NCBI RefSeq assembly: GCF_004345665.1
Contig: NZ_SLWR01000002.1
Span: 62,001 to 126,000 of the forward strand
Reading direction: 5' to 3'
DNA: 64,000 nt
Source: Kribbella antiqua
GTDB lineage: Bacteria; Actinomycetota; Actinomycetes; Propionibacteriales; Kribbellaceae
The position numbers and the translations under genes were made by a program. Below, piece after piece: positions 52,454-63,675 of this stretch. A model generated the notes under the pieces. That model was not told the origin of the DNA. It saw nothing but the letters and a program-made list of their open reading frames with translations, and did no database searches. The first letter of the stretch is position 1. Each line of letters begins with the position of its first letter.

Positions 52454-53380
52454 ATGAGCACGGAGACCCCGCCCCAAGAGACTGAGCCAGTCACCGGATT
52501 CTGGCGACTGGTGCCCGAGCCGAGCCTGGACGTCGTACGGCGCTGGGGCTGGGCTTCGGTGGTGGCGAACATCGGCATCGTGGTGACCGGCGGACTGGTC
52601 CGGCTGACCGGCTCCGGCCTCGGCTGCCCGACCTGGCCCTCGTGCACGGACGAGTCGTACGTGCCGCACGCCGCGCTCGGTATCCACGGCGCGATCGAGT
52701 TCGGCAACCGGATGCTCGGGTTCGTGGTCGCGGTGATCGCGATCGGCACCTGGCTGATGGTGATGCGGTACCGGCCGGTGCGCAAGGACCTGCGCCGGCT
52801 CGCGACAGCGGCCGCACTCGGTGTCCCGCTGCAGGCGGTGATCGGCGGCATCAGCGTGCTGACCGGCCTGAACCCGTGGATCGTGTCGGCCCACTTCCTG
52901 GTGTCGCCGGTGATCATCACGCTGACCGTGTCGATGATGCGGCGCTCCCGGACCAGCCCCTACCCGCACACTCCCCCGGTGGTCCGCGCACTCGCGACCG
53001 CCTCTGTCGCTGCGGTCTGGCTGGCTGTCTTCCTCGGCACGTTGGTGACCGGAGCCGGGCCGCACTCGGGTGATCCCGACACCGGACGGAACGGGTTCGA
53101 CGAGGAGCTGATCAGTCAGCTGCACGCGGACGTGGTGTTCGCGCTGCTGGGCATCTCGATCGCGCTGGTGATCGCGACCCGGGTCACGGCGACCTCACGG
53201 ACCCTGCGGAAGCTGGCCGCGTGGTTGCTGGCGATGGAACTGCTCCAGGGTGCCGTCGGCTTCACGCAGTACTTTACCGGCCTGCCATGGGGCCTGGTGC
53301 TGATCCACATGTTCTTCGCCGCAGTGCTGATCGCCTTGGTCACAGCGGTGTACGGCGAACGCGGCACACCAGCGACCTAG
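52454..53380 (+). CDS. ctaA: Heme A synthase (CtaA/COX15)
   Basis: The 308-residue protein has eight predicted membrane helices and conserved histidines that bind heme: IHGAIEFGNRMLG, SAHFLVSP, LHADVVF and LIHMFF, and the external GCPTWPSC cysteine pair. It oxidises heme O to heme A for cytochrome c oxidase. TAGAGT at 52439-52444 lies 6 nt before GTG 52451 and 9 nt before ATG 52454, so the message is probably leaderless; I use the ATG. The heme O synthase gene lies 1.4 kb downstream on the other strand. Confidence 0.93.
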   Translation: MSTETPPQETEPVTGFWRLVPEPSLDVVRRWGWASVVANIGIVVTGGLVRLTGSGLGCPTWPSCTDESYVPHAALGIHGAIEFGNRMLGFVVAVIAIGTWLMVMRYRPVRKDLRRLATAAALGVPLQAVIGGISVLTGLNPWIVSAHFLVSPVIITLTVSMMRRSRTSPYPHTPPVVRALATASVAAVWLAVFLGTLVTGAGPHSGDPDTGRNGFDEELISQLHADVVFALLGISIALVIATRVTATSRTLRKLAAWLLAMELLQGAVGFTQYFTGLPWGLVLIHMFFAAVLIALVTAVYGERGTPAT

Positions 53381-53437
53381 ATGGAGACCCGAGGCGCCCA
53401 GTCCGGTGAGTAGACCAGACGCCCCGGGTCGCTCTCG

Positions 53438-54547
53438 TCAGTACCTGACTCTGGACACGGAGCCCGGACCGAAGATCGGCCCGGCGACGTACACGACGCC
53501 GCTCTTGCTCACGCCGACACCACCCGGCAGGTGGAGTAGGCCCTTCGCGAGCTCACGCCGGTACCCGCCGCGCTGATGGCCGCCGCGGTACTGCACGAAG
53601 ACGGCTCCCTCGGTCGCACCGTTCAGCTCGAACTGGAGCCAGCTCGCCTTGGCCAGCTCGACCACGTAGATCTTGTTGCCGGGCCCGGCTCCCAAGTCCA
53701 CGATCGACGTCCAGCCGTCCGAGTACCGCTGGCAGGCGCCCGTGTACGGGTGCGCCGGGTCACATACGGCGTTGACAGAGCCCGGCTTGATGCGCCAGAT
53801 CTCCGCCGTACCTGGCGTCGCGGGGAAACCGCGGAGCTCACCGACGTAGTAGTAGCCGTCCGACCCCACGGTCACGGAAGTGGCCACAGCCTCGGCCAGG
53901 ATCGGTGTGCCGGCCGGTGGCAACGGGTTGCCTTCCGGATCTTTCGCCGGCAGTCCGGACGGAACCTTGACCACGCGCGGCTTGAGCCGCGCGACCGTCT
54001 TGATCTTCCCGTTCGGCCAGACCCTCAGCAGGTCGTTGCCCGCAGCATCGGACACGAGAACCGTGTGGTCGTTCAGCGCGGCCAGCCCGAACGGGTTGCT
54101 CTCCCCAGGCGGACCGTCCGTGTTGTCCGGGTCCGGGTCTGTCGCCTGGTAGGCCGCGATGTCTGCCACCGGCACCGCAGCCTTGCCGGGCCGCAGCCGG
54201 AACAGCGTCGCTCCACCCGGCGGAGCGTCCCCTTCCGGTCCGCCACCGCCGGTGAGTGCGTAGGTCACACCCCACTTACTGGTGTCGATCGCCGGTGGGA
54301 AGCCGCCCGGAACCTGGCCGAGCTTGGTGATGTTCTTGTTCAGACCGTCGGCTGACGCCGAGTACACCGAGCCGTCGGTCACGCTGTAGATGACTTTGCC
54401 GCCGTACGTCGCGACGCCGCGTGGACCGTCCAGACCGGTGACGACCGGCTTGAGGCTGCTGTGCCCCGCGTCGGCCGGCCCAGCGACCAGCGCGGACCCG
54501 GCGAGCGCCAGCGCTGCGACCGCGGCGATACGTGTTCGTGCCCCCAT
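53438..54547 (-). CDS. Secreted ScyD/ScyE-type beta-propeller protein
   Basis: The 369-residue product starts with a signal peptide (TRIAAVAALALAGSALVAG, cut after ADA) and then a beta-propeller-like chain: LDGPRGVATYGGKVIYSVTD, SNPFGLAALNDHTVLVSDAAGN, VATSVTVGSDGYYYVGELRGF in outline, and LHLPGGVGVSKSGVVYVAG. ScyD/ScyE proteins are named after cyanobacterial scytonemin genes; their actinobacterial role is unknown. It stands alone between the two heme genes. Confidence 0.87.
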   Translation of the reverse strand: MGARTRIAAVAALALAGSALVAGPADAGHSSLKPVVTGLDGPRGVATYGGKVIYSVTDGSVYSASADGLNKNITKLGQVPGGFPPAIDTSKWGVTYALTGGGGPEGDAPPGGATLFRLRPGKAAVPVADIAAYQATDPDPDNTDGPPGESNPFGLAALNDHTVLVSDAAGNDLLRVWPNGKIKTVARLKPRVVKVPSGLPAKDPEGNPLPPAGTPILAEAVATSVTVGSDGYYYVGELRGFPATPGTAEIWRIKPGSVNAVCDPAHPYTGACQRYSDGWTSIVDLGAGPGNKIYVVELAKASWLQFELNGATEGAVFVQYRGGHQRGGYRRELAKGLLHLPGGVGVSKSGVVYVAGPIFGPGSVSRVRY

Positions 54548-54743
54548 GAAACCCCCTGCGTTCTATGTCTCCCCAGGCGTGGAATCCCCCTCCACAGACC
54601 GCCTTATCGCAACATCAGATCACGATCAGGTCAACGGCAGGACTCCACGCACTTGATCGAATACGACGCGCGAACGTCGTACTGCAACCCACAGTGCCTA
54701 GCTCTGCACCCAGAGTGCACCTAACCGATGCCAAAGGCAACAG

Positions 54744-55715
54744 TCAGTGCAGCAGCGGGTCGATGGCCGCGGCGATGAAGAGCAGCGCCAGGTAGATGTT
54801 GGAGAAGTGGAACAGGCGCATCGGGCGCAGCGCGGCACCTTCGGCGCCGGTGTGGGCCCGGAGCAACAATGCGCGGGCCTCGCGGAGGAAGACGACGCCG
54901 AGCGCGATCGCGGCCAGCGGGTAGACGAAGCCGGTGTCAGCGACCGGCCAGAGCGCGATCGAGGTGGCCACCATGACCACGGAGTACGCCATGATCTGGC
55001 GCGCGGTGGCGACCGGGGTGGCGACGACCGGCAGCATCGGTACGTCGACCGACGCGTAGTCCTCGCGGTAGCGCATCGCCAGCGTCCAGGTGTGCGGCGG
55101 CGTCCAGAAGAAGACGACCAGGAACAGCACGACCGGCGTCCAGGCCAGCTCGTTGGTGACCGCGGTCCAGCCGATCAGGGTCGGGAAACAACCCGCGATT
55201 CCGCCCCAGACGATGTTCTGCACGGTACGGCGCTTGAGCACCATCGTGTAGCCGAACACGTAGAAGGCATTCGCGGCCAGTGCGAGCAGCGAGGACAGCC
55301 AGTTGACGAAGAAGCCGAGCTCGAGTGTCGCCAGGACCCCGAGCACGACGCCGAAGATGGTCGCCGACCGCGGGCTGACCGCGTGCCGCGGCAGCGGGCG
55401 GCGGCGGGTCCGGCGCATCTGCTCGTCGATGTCGCGGTCGAGCACGCAGTTGATCGTGTTCGCGCTGCCGGCGGCGAAGATGCCGCCGACCAGGGTGGCG
55501 GCGACCACGCCGAGGCCGGGCACTCCACCGGCGGCCAGGAACATCACCGGCACGGTGGTGATCAGCAGCAGCTCGATGATGCGTGGCTTGGTCAGACCGA
55601 CGTACGCCTTGACCACATCGCGCACCGTCGGGCTCAGAACAGCTGGGTCGGCCGGCAGCGGCGGCGCTGCCGGGTACGACGTCGTCGCGGCTGGACGCGG
55701 GTCGACGGCCGTCAC
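54744..55715 (-). CDS. ctaB: Heme O synthase, protoheme IX farnesyltransferase
   Basis: The 323-residue UbiA-type enzyme has the motif [21 protein letters not shown] for prenyl diphosphate, the second motif [15 protein letters not shown], and about nine helices. It makes heme O, the substrate of CtaA. I use GTG 55715, with GAGG 5 nt upstream, which leaves a short proline/alanine-rich N-terminus; the longer frame to 55892 extends past a likely -10 (TAGACT, minus strand 55774-55769). Confidence 0.92.
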   Translation of the reverse strand: MTAVDPRPAATTSYPAAPPLPADPAVLSPTVRDVVKAYVGLTKPRIIELLLITTVPVMFLAAGGVPGLGVVAATLVGGIFAAGSANTINCVLDRDIDEQMRRTRRRPLPRHAVSPRSATIFGVVLGVLATLELGFFVNWLSSLLALAANAFYVFGYTMVLKRRTVQNIVWGGIAGCFPTLIGWTAVTNELAWTPVVLFLVVFFWTPPHTWTLAMRYREDYASVDVPMLPVVATPVATARQIMAYSVVMVATSIALWPVADTGFVYPLAAIALGVVFLREARALLLRAHTGAEGAALRPMRLFHFSNIYLALLFIAAAIDPLLH

Positions 55716-56018
55716 GAACACCTCGAAAACAGTGGGTTGACGCCGGGGACCGGCGCTGACGATTCGACAGTCTACGACGCCCCGTAGGAGGGTCTCGCCA
55801 CCCCCCTGGGTGAGCCGTCCGTGTGATGTGCGAGACGTCGGGAACAAGAGGTGTGTGGTCCGGGTTTCGAGTCTATGGAAGGCGCCGGACACGCGGGCGA
55901 GTAGGCTCGCTCACGGTGATGCGCGGGGCCGCGATCGCGACCGGCCGGTAGGTCCGGAGCGATCCCTCGACGCCTACCAGATGTTGTTTTCGCAGCCATC
56001 GAGAGGAGCGCCGCCGGC
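55716..56018. other. Divergent intergenic region between ctaB and tkt
   Basis: This 303-bp gap has no gene I can support. On the minus strand TAGACT (55774-55769) is a likely ctaB -10. On the plus strand TAGGCT (55902-55907) is a possible tkt -10, leaving a leader of about 100 nt; the ribosome site GAGAGGAG lies about 7 nt before the tkt GTG. No clear -35 for either and no riboswitch that I recognise. Confidence 0.4.
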
Positions 56019-58181
56019 GTGACGGAGAAGACCAGCCCCAAGCTTGAATGGACCGAGGCCGACCGGCGCGCAGTCGACACGGTGCGGGTCCTCGCGATGG
56101 ACGCGGTGGAGAAGGTCGGGAACGGCCATCCTGGTACGGCGATGAGCCTGGCGCCGGCGGCGTACCTGCTCTTCCAGAAGGTGATGAAGCACAACCCGGC
56201 GGACCCGCACTGGCCGGCCCGCGACCGGTTCGTGCTGTCGGCCGGTCACTCCAGCCTCACTCTGTACATCCAGCTCTACCTGGCCGGCTTCGGCCTCGAG
56301 CTGGACGACCTCAAGTCCCTGCGCACCTGGGGCAGCAAGACCCCGGGCCACCCGGAGTACTCGCACACCCCGGGTGTCGAGACCACCACCGGCCCGCTCG
56401 GCCAGGGCGTCGGCAACGCCGTCGGCATGGCGATGGCGGCCCGCCGCGAGCGTGGCCTGTTCGAGCCCGAGGCCGCCGCCGGTGAGGGCGTGTTCGACCA
56501 CCACATCTACGCGATCGCCTCCGACGGCGACCTGGAGGAGGGCGTCTCGTCCGAGGCCTCCTCGCTGGCCGCCCACCAGAAGCTCGGCAACCTCACGCTG
56601 ATCTACGACGACAACAAGATCTCCATCGAGGACGACACCAACATCGCGTTCTCCGAGGACGTCGCGGCCCGCTACGCGGCGTACGGCTGGCACGTCCAGG
56701 ACGTCGACTGGACCAACGGCGGCACCGGCTACGAGGAGAACGTCCAGGCCCTGTACGACGCCCTCGAGGCGGCCAACGCGGTCACCGACAAGCCCAGCTT
56801 CATCCGGCTGCGCACGATCATCGGCTGGCCGGCGCCGACCAAGCAGAACACCGGCAAGATCCACGGCTCCGCGATCGGCGCCGACGAGGTGGCGGCGACC
56901 AAGAAGGTCCTCGGCTTCGACCCGGAGAAGGACTTCGAGGTCGCCGACGAGATCATCGAGCACACCCGCAAGGCGCTGGAGCGCGGCAAGGCGCTGCAGG
57001 AGGAGTGGAACGTCAAGTACGGCGCCTGGCGGACGGCCGCACCCGAGCGCGCCGCGCTGTTCGACCGGCTGCAGACGCGTGAGCTGCCGGCCGGCTGGAA
57101 GGACGCGCTGCCGAGCTGGGACGCCGACGCCAAGGGTGTCGCCACCCGGGCCGCCTCCGGCGAGGTGCTGACCAAGCTGGCGCCCGAGCTGCCCGAGCTG
57201 TGGGGCGGTTCGGCCGACCTCGCGGGCTCGAACAACACCACCCCGAAGGGCGAGCCGTCGTTCATCCCGGCCGAGCACGCCACCAAGGAGTTCCAGGGCA
57301 ACGAGTACGGCCGCGTCCTGCACTTCGGCATCCGCGAGCACGGCATGGGCTCGGTCCTCAACGGCATCGCCCTGCACGGCGGCACCCGCCCGTACGGCGG
57401 CACGTTCCTCGTCTTCAGCGACTACATGCGCCCCTCGGTCCGGCTGGCCGCGCTGATGAAGCTGCCGGTGACCTATGTGTGGACGCACGACTCGATCGGT
57501 CTCGGCGAGGACGGCCCGACGCACCAGCCGATCGAGCATCTGGCGGCGCTGCGGGCCATTCCGGGCCTGGACGTCGTACGGCCTGGTGACGCGAACGAGA
57601 CCGCGGCCGCGTGGGCGGCGATCCTCGAGAACACCGACCGCCCGGCCGGTCTGGCGCTGACCCGGCAGAACGTACCGACCTTCCCGCGCGGCACCGACGG
57701 CTTCGCGACCACGGAGAACGTGAAGAAGGGCGGCTACACGCTGCTCGACACCGACGGCACGCCGGACGTGATCCTGATCGGCACCGGCTCCGAGCTGCAG
57801 CTGGCCGTCGAGGCCCGTAACACCCTGGCCGGCGAGGGCATCAACGCCCGGGTCGTGTCGATGGTGTCCCGCGAGTGGTTCGACGAGCAGGACGACGCGT
57901 ACCGCAACTCGGTCATCCCGGCGAACGTCCGGGCCCGGGTCTCGGTCGAGGCCGGTGTCGGCCAGGGCTGGCGCGAGGTGGTCGGTGACGCCGGCCGGAT
58001 CGTCAGCCTGGAGCACTTCGGCGCCTCGGCCGACTACAAGGTCCTGTACAAGGAGTTCGGCATCACCGCCGAAGCCGTCGTCCAGGCCGCCAAGGACAGC
58101 ATCGCCGCGGCCGCCGAGCTCGGTGGCGCGGGCGTCCCGGCCGAACGGCACGCGGCCGGACCGATCGGCCCGGCTGACTGA
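56019..58181 (+). CDS. tkt: Transketolase
   Basis: The 720-residue enzyme is complete: N-terminal [19 protein letters not shown], the thiamine diphosphate site [14 protein letters not shown] to YDDNKISIE, the central [20 protein letters not shown] and the C-terminal domain. It moves two-carbon units in the non-oxidative pentose phosphate pathway. GTG start at 56019 with GAGAGGAG. First gene of the operon that continues to the window end. Confidence 0.97.
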   Translation: MTEKTSPKLEWTEADRRAVDTVRVLAMDAVEKVGNGHPGTAMSLAPAAYLLFQKVMKHNPADPHWPARDRFVLSAGHSSLTLYIQLYLAGFGLELDDLKSLRTWGSKTPGHPEYSHTPGVETTTGPLGQGVGNAVGMAMAARRERGLFEPEAAAGEGVFDHHIYAIASDGDLEEGVSSEASSLAAHQKLGNLTLIYDDNKISIEDDTNIAFSEDVAARYAAYGWHVQDVDWTNGGTGYEENVQALYDALEAANAVTDKPSFIRLRTIIGWPAPTKQNTGKIHGSAIGADEVAATKKVLGFDPEKDFEVADEIIEHTRKALERGKALQEEWNVKYGAWRTAAPERAALFDRLQTRELPAGWKDALPSWDADAKGVATRAASGEVLTKLAPELPELWGGSADLAGSNNTTPKGEPSFIPAEHATKEFQGNEYGRVLHFGIREHGMGSVLNGIALHGGTRPYGGTFLVFSDYMRPSVRLAALMKLPVTYVWTHDSIGLGEDGPTHQPIEHLAALRAIPGLDVVRPGDANETAAAWAAILENTDRPAGLALTRQNVPTFPRGTDGFATTENVKKGGYTLLDTDGTPDVILIGTGSELQLAVEARNTLAGEGINARVVSMVSREWFDEQDDAYRNSVIPANVRARVSVEAGVGQGWREVVGDAGRIVSLEHFGASADYKVLYKEFGITAEAVVQAAKDSIAAAAELGGAGVPAERHAAGPIGPAD

Positions 58182-58216
58182 AACACCCACAACAGAACAT
58201 TCGGAAGGCTTCGGAC

Positions 58217-59326
58217 ATGAACGATCGCTTGAAAGCACTCGCCGACGCGGGTGTCTCCATCTGGCTCGACGACCTCTCCCGGGAGCGGCTGACCAGCGGC
58301 AGCCTGGCGACGCTGATCCACGACTCGTACGTCAGCGGCGTGACCACCAACCCGACGATCTTCGCCAAGGCCATCGCCGACGCCGACGCGTACGCCGAGC
58401 AGGTGGCCCGGCTCGCGGCCGAAGGGGTCTCCACCGACGAGGCCATCCGGGTGATCACCACCGACGACGTCCGTTCCGCCGCGGACCTGTTCAAGCCGGT
58501 GTACGACGACTCCGAGTCGGTCGACGGCCGGGTCTCGATCGAGGTCGAGCCCGGCCTGGCCCGGGACACCGAGAAGACGATCGCCCAGGCCAAGGAGCTG
58601 TGGGAGACCGTCGGCCGGGAGAACGTGTTCGTGAAGATCCCGGCCACCATGGAAGGCCTGCCGGCAATCACCGCGACCCTTGCCGCGGGCATCAGTGTGA
58701 ACGTGACGCTGATCTTCTCGCTGGACCGCTACAAGGCCGTCGTGGACGCGTTCCTGACCGGCCTGGAGCAGGCGATCGAGAACGGTCACGACGTCAGCAA
58801 GCTGGGCAGCGTCGCCTCGTTCTTCGTCAGCCGGGTGGACACCGAGGTCGACAAGCGACTCGATGCCATCGGCACCGATGAGGCCAAGGCCCTGAAGGGC
58901 AAGGCCGCCATCGCCAACGCGCGGCTCGCGTTCCAGGCGTACGAGGAGATCTTCTCCTCCGACCGCTGGCGCGAGATCGAGACGGCCGGCGCGAAGCCGC
59001 AGCGCCCGCTCTGGGCCTCCACCGGCGTCAAGGACCCGGCCTACCCGCCGACCCTGTACGTCGACAACCTGGTCACCCGGGGCGTGGTCAACACGATGCC
59101 GGAGGCAACCATCAAGGCGGCCGCCGAGCACAGCGAGGTCACCGGCGACACGGTCCGCGGCGACTACGCCGCCGACCGCAAGGTGATCGACGACCTGGAG
59201 AAGCTGGGCATCTCGTACGACGAGGTCGTGCAGGTGCTGGAGGACGAGGGCGTGGCCAAGTTCGACGCGTCCTGGTCGGAGCTGCAGGACACCGTCACCG
59301 CCGCGCTGAAGGGTGCCGCCAAGTGA
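58217..59326 (+). CDS. tal: Transaldolase
   Basis: The 369-residue enzyme is of the long actinobacterial class: [29 protein letters not shown], and [16 protein letters not shown] with the Schiff-base lysine, then [16 protein letters not shown]. It transfers dihydroxyacetone units between sugar phosphates. It follows tkt by 35 bp with GGAAGG upstream, and its stop overlaps pgi (GTGA). Confidence 0.97.
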   Translation: MNDRLKALADAGVSIWLDDLSRERLTSGSLATLIHDSYVSGVTTNPTIFAKAIADADAYAEQVARLAAEGVSTDEAIRVITTDDVRSAADLFKPVYDDSESVDGRVSIEVEPGLARDTEKTIAQAKELWETVGRENVFVKIPATMEGLPAITATLAAGISVNVTLIFSLDRYKAVVDAFLTGLEQAIENGHDVSKLGSVASFFVSRVDTEVDKRLDAIGTDEAKALKGKAAIANARLAFQAYEEIFSSDRWREIETAGAKPQRPLWASTGVKDPAYPPTLYVDNLVTRGVVNTMPEATIKAAAEHSEVTGDTVRGDYAADRKVIDDLEKLGISYDEVVQVLEDEGVAKFDASWSELQDTVTAALKGAAK

Positions 59327-60912
59327 CTGTCACCGCTTACGGCGAAGGCTGGCGCGAGGTCGTCGACCGGCTCGTCAGCGAGAAGATCGCCTCCCGGATC
59401 GCCGCCAAGGACGCCACCACCTGGGGTCCGGAAGCCGAGGCCGAGTCGTCGATCCGGCTCAGCTGGGTCGACCTGTACGAATCGTCGCGGCCGTTGCTGG
59501 CCGAGATCGAGGCATTGCAGGCCGACTTGCGGTCCGAGGGCCTGGACCGGATCGTGCTGTCCGGCATGGGCGGTTCCTCACTGGCTCCCGAGGTGATCAC
59601 CCGGACCGCCGGGGTCGACCTCGTCGTACTGGACTCCACCGACCCGAGCGTGGTTTCCCGGGCGCTGGACGGTGACCTGCAGAAGACGGTCATCGTGGTG
59701 TCCAGCAAGTCCGGCGGCACGGTCGAGACCGACAGCCACCGGCGGGCGTTCATCAAGGCGTTCACCGACGCGGGCATCGACCCGGCTGGGCGCATCGTCG
59801 TGGTGACGGACCCGGGCTCGCCGTTCGAGAAGCTGGCGGCGGACGAGGGTTACCGGAAGACGTTCCTGGCCGACCCGCACGTCGGCGGCCGCTACAGCGC
59901 ACTGACAGCCTTCGGTCTCGTCCCGTCGGCGCTTGCCGGCGCGGATGTGGCCGAGCTGCTGGACCAGGCCGCCGAGGTGGCGCCGACACTGCAGGCCGAC
60001 GACCCGTCGAACCCTGCGCTCATCCTCGGCGCTGTCATCGCAGCCAGCCCGGGCCGCGACAAGGTCGTCATCGCCTCTGGTGGCTCGTCGATCGTCGGCT
60101 TCCCAGACTGGGCCGAGCAGCTCATCGCCGAGAGCACCGGCAAGAACGGCACCGGTGTCCTGCCGGTAGCGGTGGAGAGCCTCGAGGCGCCGGAGCTGCA
60201 CAGCGGTGCGGGCGACCTGGTCCACGCATTGCTCGCGGCAGACACCAGCGCCGCCAGCGTTGCCTCCGGCACCCCGACCGTCGTGACGACCGGCTCTCTC
60301 GGTGCGCAGTTCCTGCTGTGGGAGATGGCGACAGCGGTGGCCGGATACCTGCTCGGGATCAACCCGTTCGACCAGCCGGACGTGGAGAGCGCGAAGAAGG
60401 CCGCTCGCGGTCTGCTCGACGCGCAGCCCGAGCCGGAGGCGGCAGCGTTCACCGACGGGGCTGTCGAGGTGCGTGGATCGGAAGGTCTGCTGGACGGCGT
60501 GGACTCGCTCAAGGGCGCGGTCGACGTACTGCTGGGCAAGCTCGACGAGCTCGGATACCTCTCGGTCCAGGCGTACCTGGACTCCGAGCGGGACGCTTCG
60601 CTCGCGGCCATTCGTCCCGCGATCGCGAAGCAGACTGGGCGGCCGGTGACCTTCGGCTGGGGTCCGCGGTTCCTGCACTCCACCGGTCAGTACCACAAGG
60701 GTGGTCACCCGGAGGGCGTGTTCCTGCAGATCACCGCGGCGCATCCGACGGACGTGGAGATCCCCGACCGTCCGTTCACGTTCGGCACGCTGATCTCGGC
60801 CCAGGCGGCCGGCGACGCGAATGTTCTCGCCGAGCGCGGCCGGCCGGTACTGCGACTCCACCTCACTGACCCGGCGGCCGGCGTACAACAACTCAAGTCC
60901 CTGTTCGAATAG
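59323..60912 (+). CDS. pgi: Glucose-6-phosphate isomerase
   Basis: The 529-residue isomerase has [14 protein letters not shown] and [16 protein letters not shown], the sugar-phosphate-binding SIS motifs, and [14 protein letters not shown] near its end. It interconverts glucose and fructose 6-phosphate and so recycles carbon within the operon's pathway. GTG start coupled to tal. This is the actinobacterial form found inside the pentose phosphate cluster. Confidence 0.95.
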   Translation: MTVTAYGEGWREVVDRLVSEKIASRIAAKDATTWGPEAEAESSIRLSWVDLYESSRPLLAEIEALQADLRSEGLDRIVLSGMGGSSLAPEVITRTAGVDLVVLDSTDPSVVSRALDGDLQKTVIVVSSKSGGTVETDSHRRAFIKAFTDAGIDPAGRIVVVTDPGSPFEKLAADEGYRKTFLADPHVGGRYSALTAFGLVPSALAGADVAELLDQAAEVAPTLQADDPSNPALILGAVIAASPGRDKVVIASGGSSIVGFPDWAEQLIAESTGKNGTGVLPVAVESLEAPELHSGAGDLVHALLAADTSAASVASGTPTVVTTGSLGAQFLLWEMATAVAGYLLGINPFDQPDVESAKKAARGLLDAQPEPEAAAFTDGAVEVRGSEGLLDGVDSLKGAVDVLLGKLDELGYLSVQAYLDSERDASLAAIRPAIAKQTGRPVTFGWGPRFLHSTGQYHKGGHPEGVFLQITAAHPTDVEIPDRPFTFGTLISAQAAGDANVLAERGRPVLRLHLTDPAAGVQQLKSLFE

Positions 60913-60949
60913 TCCTGTTCGACAACCTGATCTCGGAGGAAAGCGGCTG

Positions 60950-62500
60950 ATGACCGCTGAGCTCGACGAATCACCGGCCGGCCCGGTGAACCCGCTGCGG
61001 GATCCGCAGGACCGGCGGCTGCCGCGGATCGCCGGGCCGTGCAGCCTGGTGATCTTCGGCGTCACCGGTGACCTGGCCCGCAAGAAGCTGATGCCGGCGG
61101 TCTACGACCTGGCGAACCGGGGGCTGCTGCCGCCCGGATTCGCCCTCGTCGGGTTCGCCCGGCGTGACTACACCAACCAGGACTTCGCCCAGATCGTGCA
61201 CGACTCGGTCAAGGAGCACGCGCGGACGCCGTTCCGCGAGGAGGTCTGGCAGCAGTTGGCCGAGGGCTTCCGGTTCGTGCCGGGCGACCTGACCGACGAC
61301 GACGCGTTCAAGCGGCTGCGGGAGACCGTGGACGAGCTGGACGTCAACCGCGGTACCGGCGGCAACCACGCGTTCTACCTGTCCATCCCGCCCGGCCTGT
61401 TCCCGCAGGTAGTGCAGCAGCTGTCCGAGCACGGGCTCACCGACGAGGTGCCCGGCTCGTGGCGGCGGGTGGTGATCGAGAAGCCGTTCGGCCACGACCT
61501 GCAGAGCGCCCGGGAGCTGAACCAGGTGGTCGAGTCGGTCTTCCCGGCTGAGGCGGTGTTCCGGATCGACCACTACCTGGGCAAGGAGACCGTGCAGAAC
61601 ATGCTGGCGCTGCGGTTCGCCAACGCCATGTTCGAGCCGGTCTGGAACAGCCACTACGTCGACCACGTCCAGATCACCATGGCCGAGGACATCGGCATCG
61701 GCGGCCGGGCCGGGTACTACGACGGCATCGGCGCGGCCCGCGACGTGATCCAGAACCACCTGCTCCAGCTGCTCGCGCTGGTCGCGATGGAGGAGCCGGT
61801 CAGCTTCGACGCCTGGTCGCTGCGGCAGGAGAAGAAGAAAGTCCTGAACGCGGTCAAGCTGCCCGACCGCCTCGACCTGCACACCGCCCGCGGTCAGTAC
61901 GAGGCCGGCTGGGCCGGTGGCTCGAAGGTCAAGGGCTACCTGCAGGAGGACGGCATTCCTCAGCACTCCGCGACCGAGACCTTCGCGGCGCTGCGCGTCG
62001 ACGTCGACACGCGCCGCTGGGCGGGTGTGCCGTTCTACCTGCGCACCGGCAAGCGGCTCGGCCGCCGGGTGACCGAGGTCGCGGTGATGTTCAAGCGGGC
62101 GCCGCACCTGCCGTTCACCAAGACCGAGACCGAGGAACTCGGCCAGAACGCGCTCGTACTGCGGATCCAGCCGGACGAGGGCATCACCATGCGGTTCGGC
62201 GCCAAGGTACCGGGCACCGCGATGGAGATCCGCGACGTCAACATGGACTTCCAGTACGGCGGCTCGTTCACCGAGTCGTCTCCGGAGGCGTACGAGCGGC
62301 TGATCCTCGACGTACTGCTGGGTGATCCGCCACTGTTCCCGCAGCACACCGAGGTGGAGCTGGGCTGGAAGATCCTCGACCCGGTGATCGAGTACTGGGC
62401 CAAGCACGGCAAGCCGGAGCAGTACGCGTCCGGCGGCTGGGGCCCGGACTCCGCGCACGAGATGCTCGCCCGCGACGGACGCGCCTGGAGGCGGCCATGA
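60950..62500 (+). CDS. zwf: Glucose-6-phosphate dehydrogenase
   Basis: From ATG 60950 (GGAGGAAAG upstream) the 516-residue enzyme has the nucleotide motif FGVTGDLARKKLMPAVYDL, the catalytic RIDHYLGKETVQN and the substrate segment IEKPFG. It makes NADPH and 6-phosphogluconolactone. Its stop overlaps opcA (ATGA); OpcA is needed for its assembly or activation in actinobacteria. Confidence 0.97.
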   Translation: MTAELDESPAGPVNPLRDPQDRRLPRIAGPCSLVIFGVTGDLARKKLMPAVYDLANRGLLPPGFALVGFARRDYTNQDFAQIVHDSVKEHARTPFREEVWQQLAEGFRFVPGDLTDDDAFKRLRETVDELDVNRGTGGNHAFYLSIPPGLFPQVVQQLSEHGLTDEVPGSWRRVVIEKPFGHDLQSARELNQVVESVFPAEAVFRIDHYLGKETVQNMLALRFANAMFEPVWNSHYVDHVQITMAEDIGIGGRAGYYDGIGAARDVIQNHLLQLLALVAMEEPVSFDAWSLRQEKKKVLNAVKLPDRLDLHTARGQYEAGWAGGSKVKGYLQEDGIPQHSATETFAALRVDVDTRRWAGVPFYLRTGKRLGRRVTEVAVMFKRAPHLPFTKTETEELGQNALVLRIQPDEGITMRFGAKVPGTAMEIRDVNMDFQYGGSFTESSPEAYERLILDVLLGDPPLFPQHTEVELGWKILDPVIEYWAKHGKPEQYASGGWGPDSAHEMLARDGRAWRRP

Positions 62501-63675
62501 TCATCGACCTCACCGACACGACGTCGAGCGAGATCGCCTCGGCGCTGCTCCGGGCCCGCCGGAACGCGGGCTCGCCGGCCATGGGCATGGTCGGCACCAT
62601 CGTGGTGGTCGTCGACGAGGCGTCCCACCACGACGCGATGAAGGCCGCGAACGAGGCCGGTCGCGAGCACCCGTCACGAGTCCTGGTCGCAATTCTGCGG
62701 CCGGGCCGGGGTGCGCCGGGCCTGGATGCCGAAGTCCGCGTGGGCGAAGGCATTCCGGGTGAGGCGGTGCTGCTGCGCCTCCACGGCGAGCTGGCCAAGG
62801 TGCCGGAATCCGTCATCACTCCCCTGCTGCTGCCCGACTCCCCCGTCATCGTGTGGTGGCCAGGCGGCGGGCCGAAGGTACCCGCGGACGACCCGCTCGG
62901 CCGCTTGGGTCGTCGCCGGGTCACGGATGCAGCTGCGACCCGTCGGGCATCGGTGGACTTCACGGCCCGAGCCGAGGGCTACGAGCCTGGCGACACGGAC
63001 TTCGCTTGGACCAGGCTGACGCCGTGGCGTGCGCTGCTGGCGGCTGCTCTGGATCAGTACCCGACGAAGGTGACCGGCGCCGAAATCACGTCGGCCAAGG
63101 GCAATCCGAGTGCCGATCTGCTGGCGGCCTGGTTGCAGCACCGGCTGGGCGTCGCGGTGGAGCAGAAGACCTCGCGTGGCCCTGGCATCACGGCGGCACG
63201 CCTGTTCACGCCGTCCGGGCCGATCGCGCTGACGCGTCCCGATGGTGCGGTGGCGACCTTCAGCATTCCGGGTGCGCCGGACCGGCCGGTGGCCTTGAAG
63301 CGCCGTACGACGTCGGAGCTGCTGAGTGAGGAATTGCGGCGGCTCGACCCGGACGACGTGTACGCGCAAACGCTCGCGTGCATGGTCGAGCGGGAGAGCA
63401 TGCCGGCCGACGCGAAGAAGGTCAGCGCGGTGAACCGGCACTCGGTGCAGACCGCGGTTTCCAAGGCCGCCGAGCGTACGGCGAGTGTCGAGGGCAAGGC
63501 AGCATCACCCGAGCTGTCGGCCACGGTCACCAAGAAGACGACCGCTGCGAAGTCGACCGCCAAGAAGACGGCTGCTGAGAAGACGACTGCGCGGAAGTCG
63601 CCGGCGCGGAAGTCCGCGGTCAAGAAGACCGCTGCGAAGAAGAGTGCGGGTAAGAGGGTGGCGGGGCGGTCATGA
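62497..63675 (+). CDS. opcA: OpcA, glucose-6-phosphate dehydrogenase assembly protein, with Lys/Ala-rich tail
   Basis: The 392-residue protein has the OpcA core (MGMVGTIVVVVDEASHHD, PLLLPDSPVIVWWPGGGP, TDFAWTRLTPWRALLAAALDQ) over about 335 residues. It then continues into a tail of about 50 residues of KKTTAAKSTAKKTA type repeats (63520-63672), like the C-terminus of histone H1 or actinobacterial HU. OpcA binds Zwf. The tail stays in frame and ends at the normal ATGA overlap with pgl, so it is not a frameshift. It may bind DNA, RNA or acidic partners; that is speculation. Confidence 0.92.
   Translation: MIIDLTDTTSSEIASALLRARRNAGSPAMGMVGTIVVVVDEASHHDAMKAANEAGREHPSRVLVAILRPGRGAPGLDAEVRVGEGIPGEAVLLRLHGELAKVPESVITPLLLPDSPVIVWWPGGGPKVPADDPLGRLGRRRVTDAAATRRASVDFTARAEGYEPGDTDFAWTRLTPWRALLAAALDQYPTKVTGAEITSAKGNPSADLLAAWLQHRLGVAVEQKTSRGPGITAARLFTPSGPIALTRPDGAVATFSIPGAPDRPVALKRRTTSELLSEELRRLDPDDVYAQTLACMVERESMPADAKKVSAVNRHSVQTAVSKAAERTASVEGKAASPELSATVTKKTTAAKSTAKKTAAEKTTARKSPARKSAVKKTAAKKSAGKRVAGRS

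Noticed and set aside
54548..54743. Possible short gene or RNA between the ScyD-like gene and ctaB
   Set aside because: Short frames there lack ribosome sites and composition is ordinary; nothing supportable was seen.
63520..63675. OpcA tail as a frameshift artefact
   Set aside because: It is in frame with the core, uses normal codons and ends at the expected ATGA overlap with pgl.
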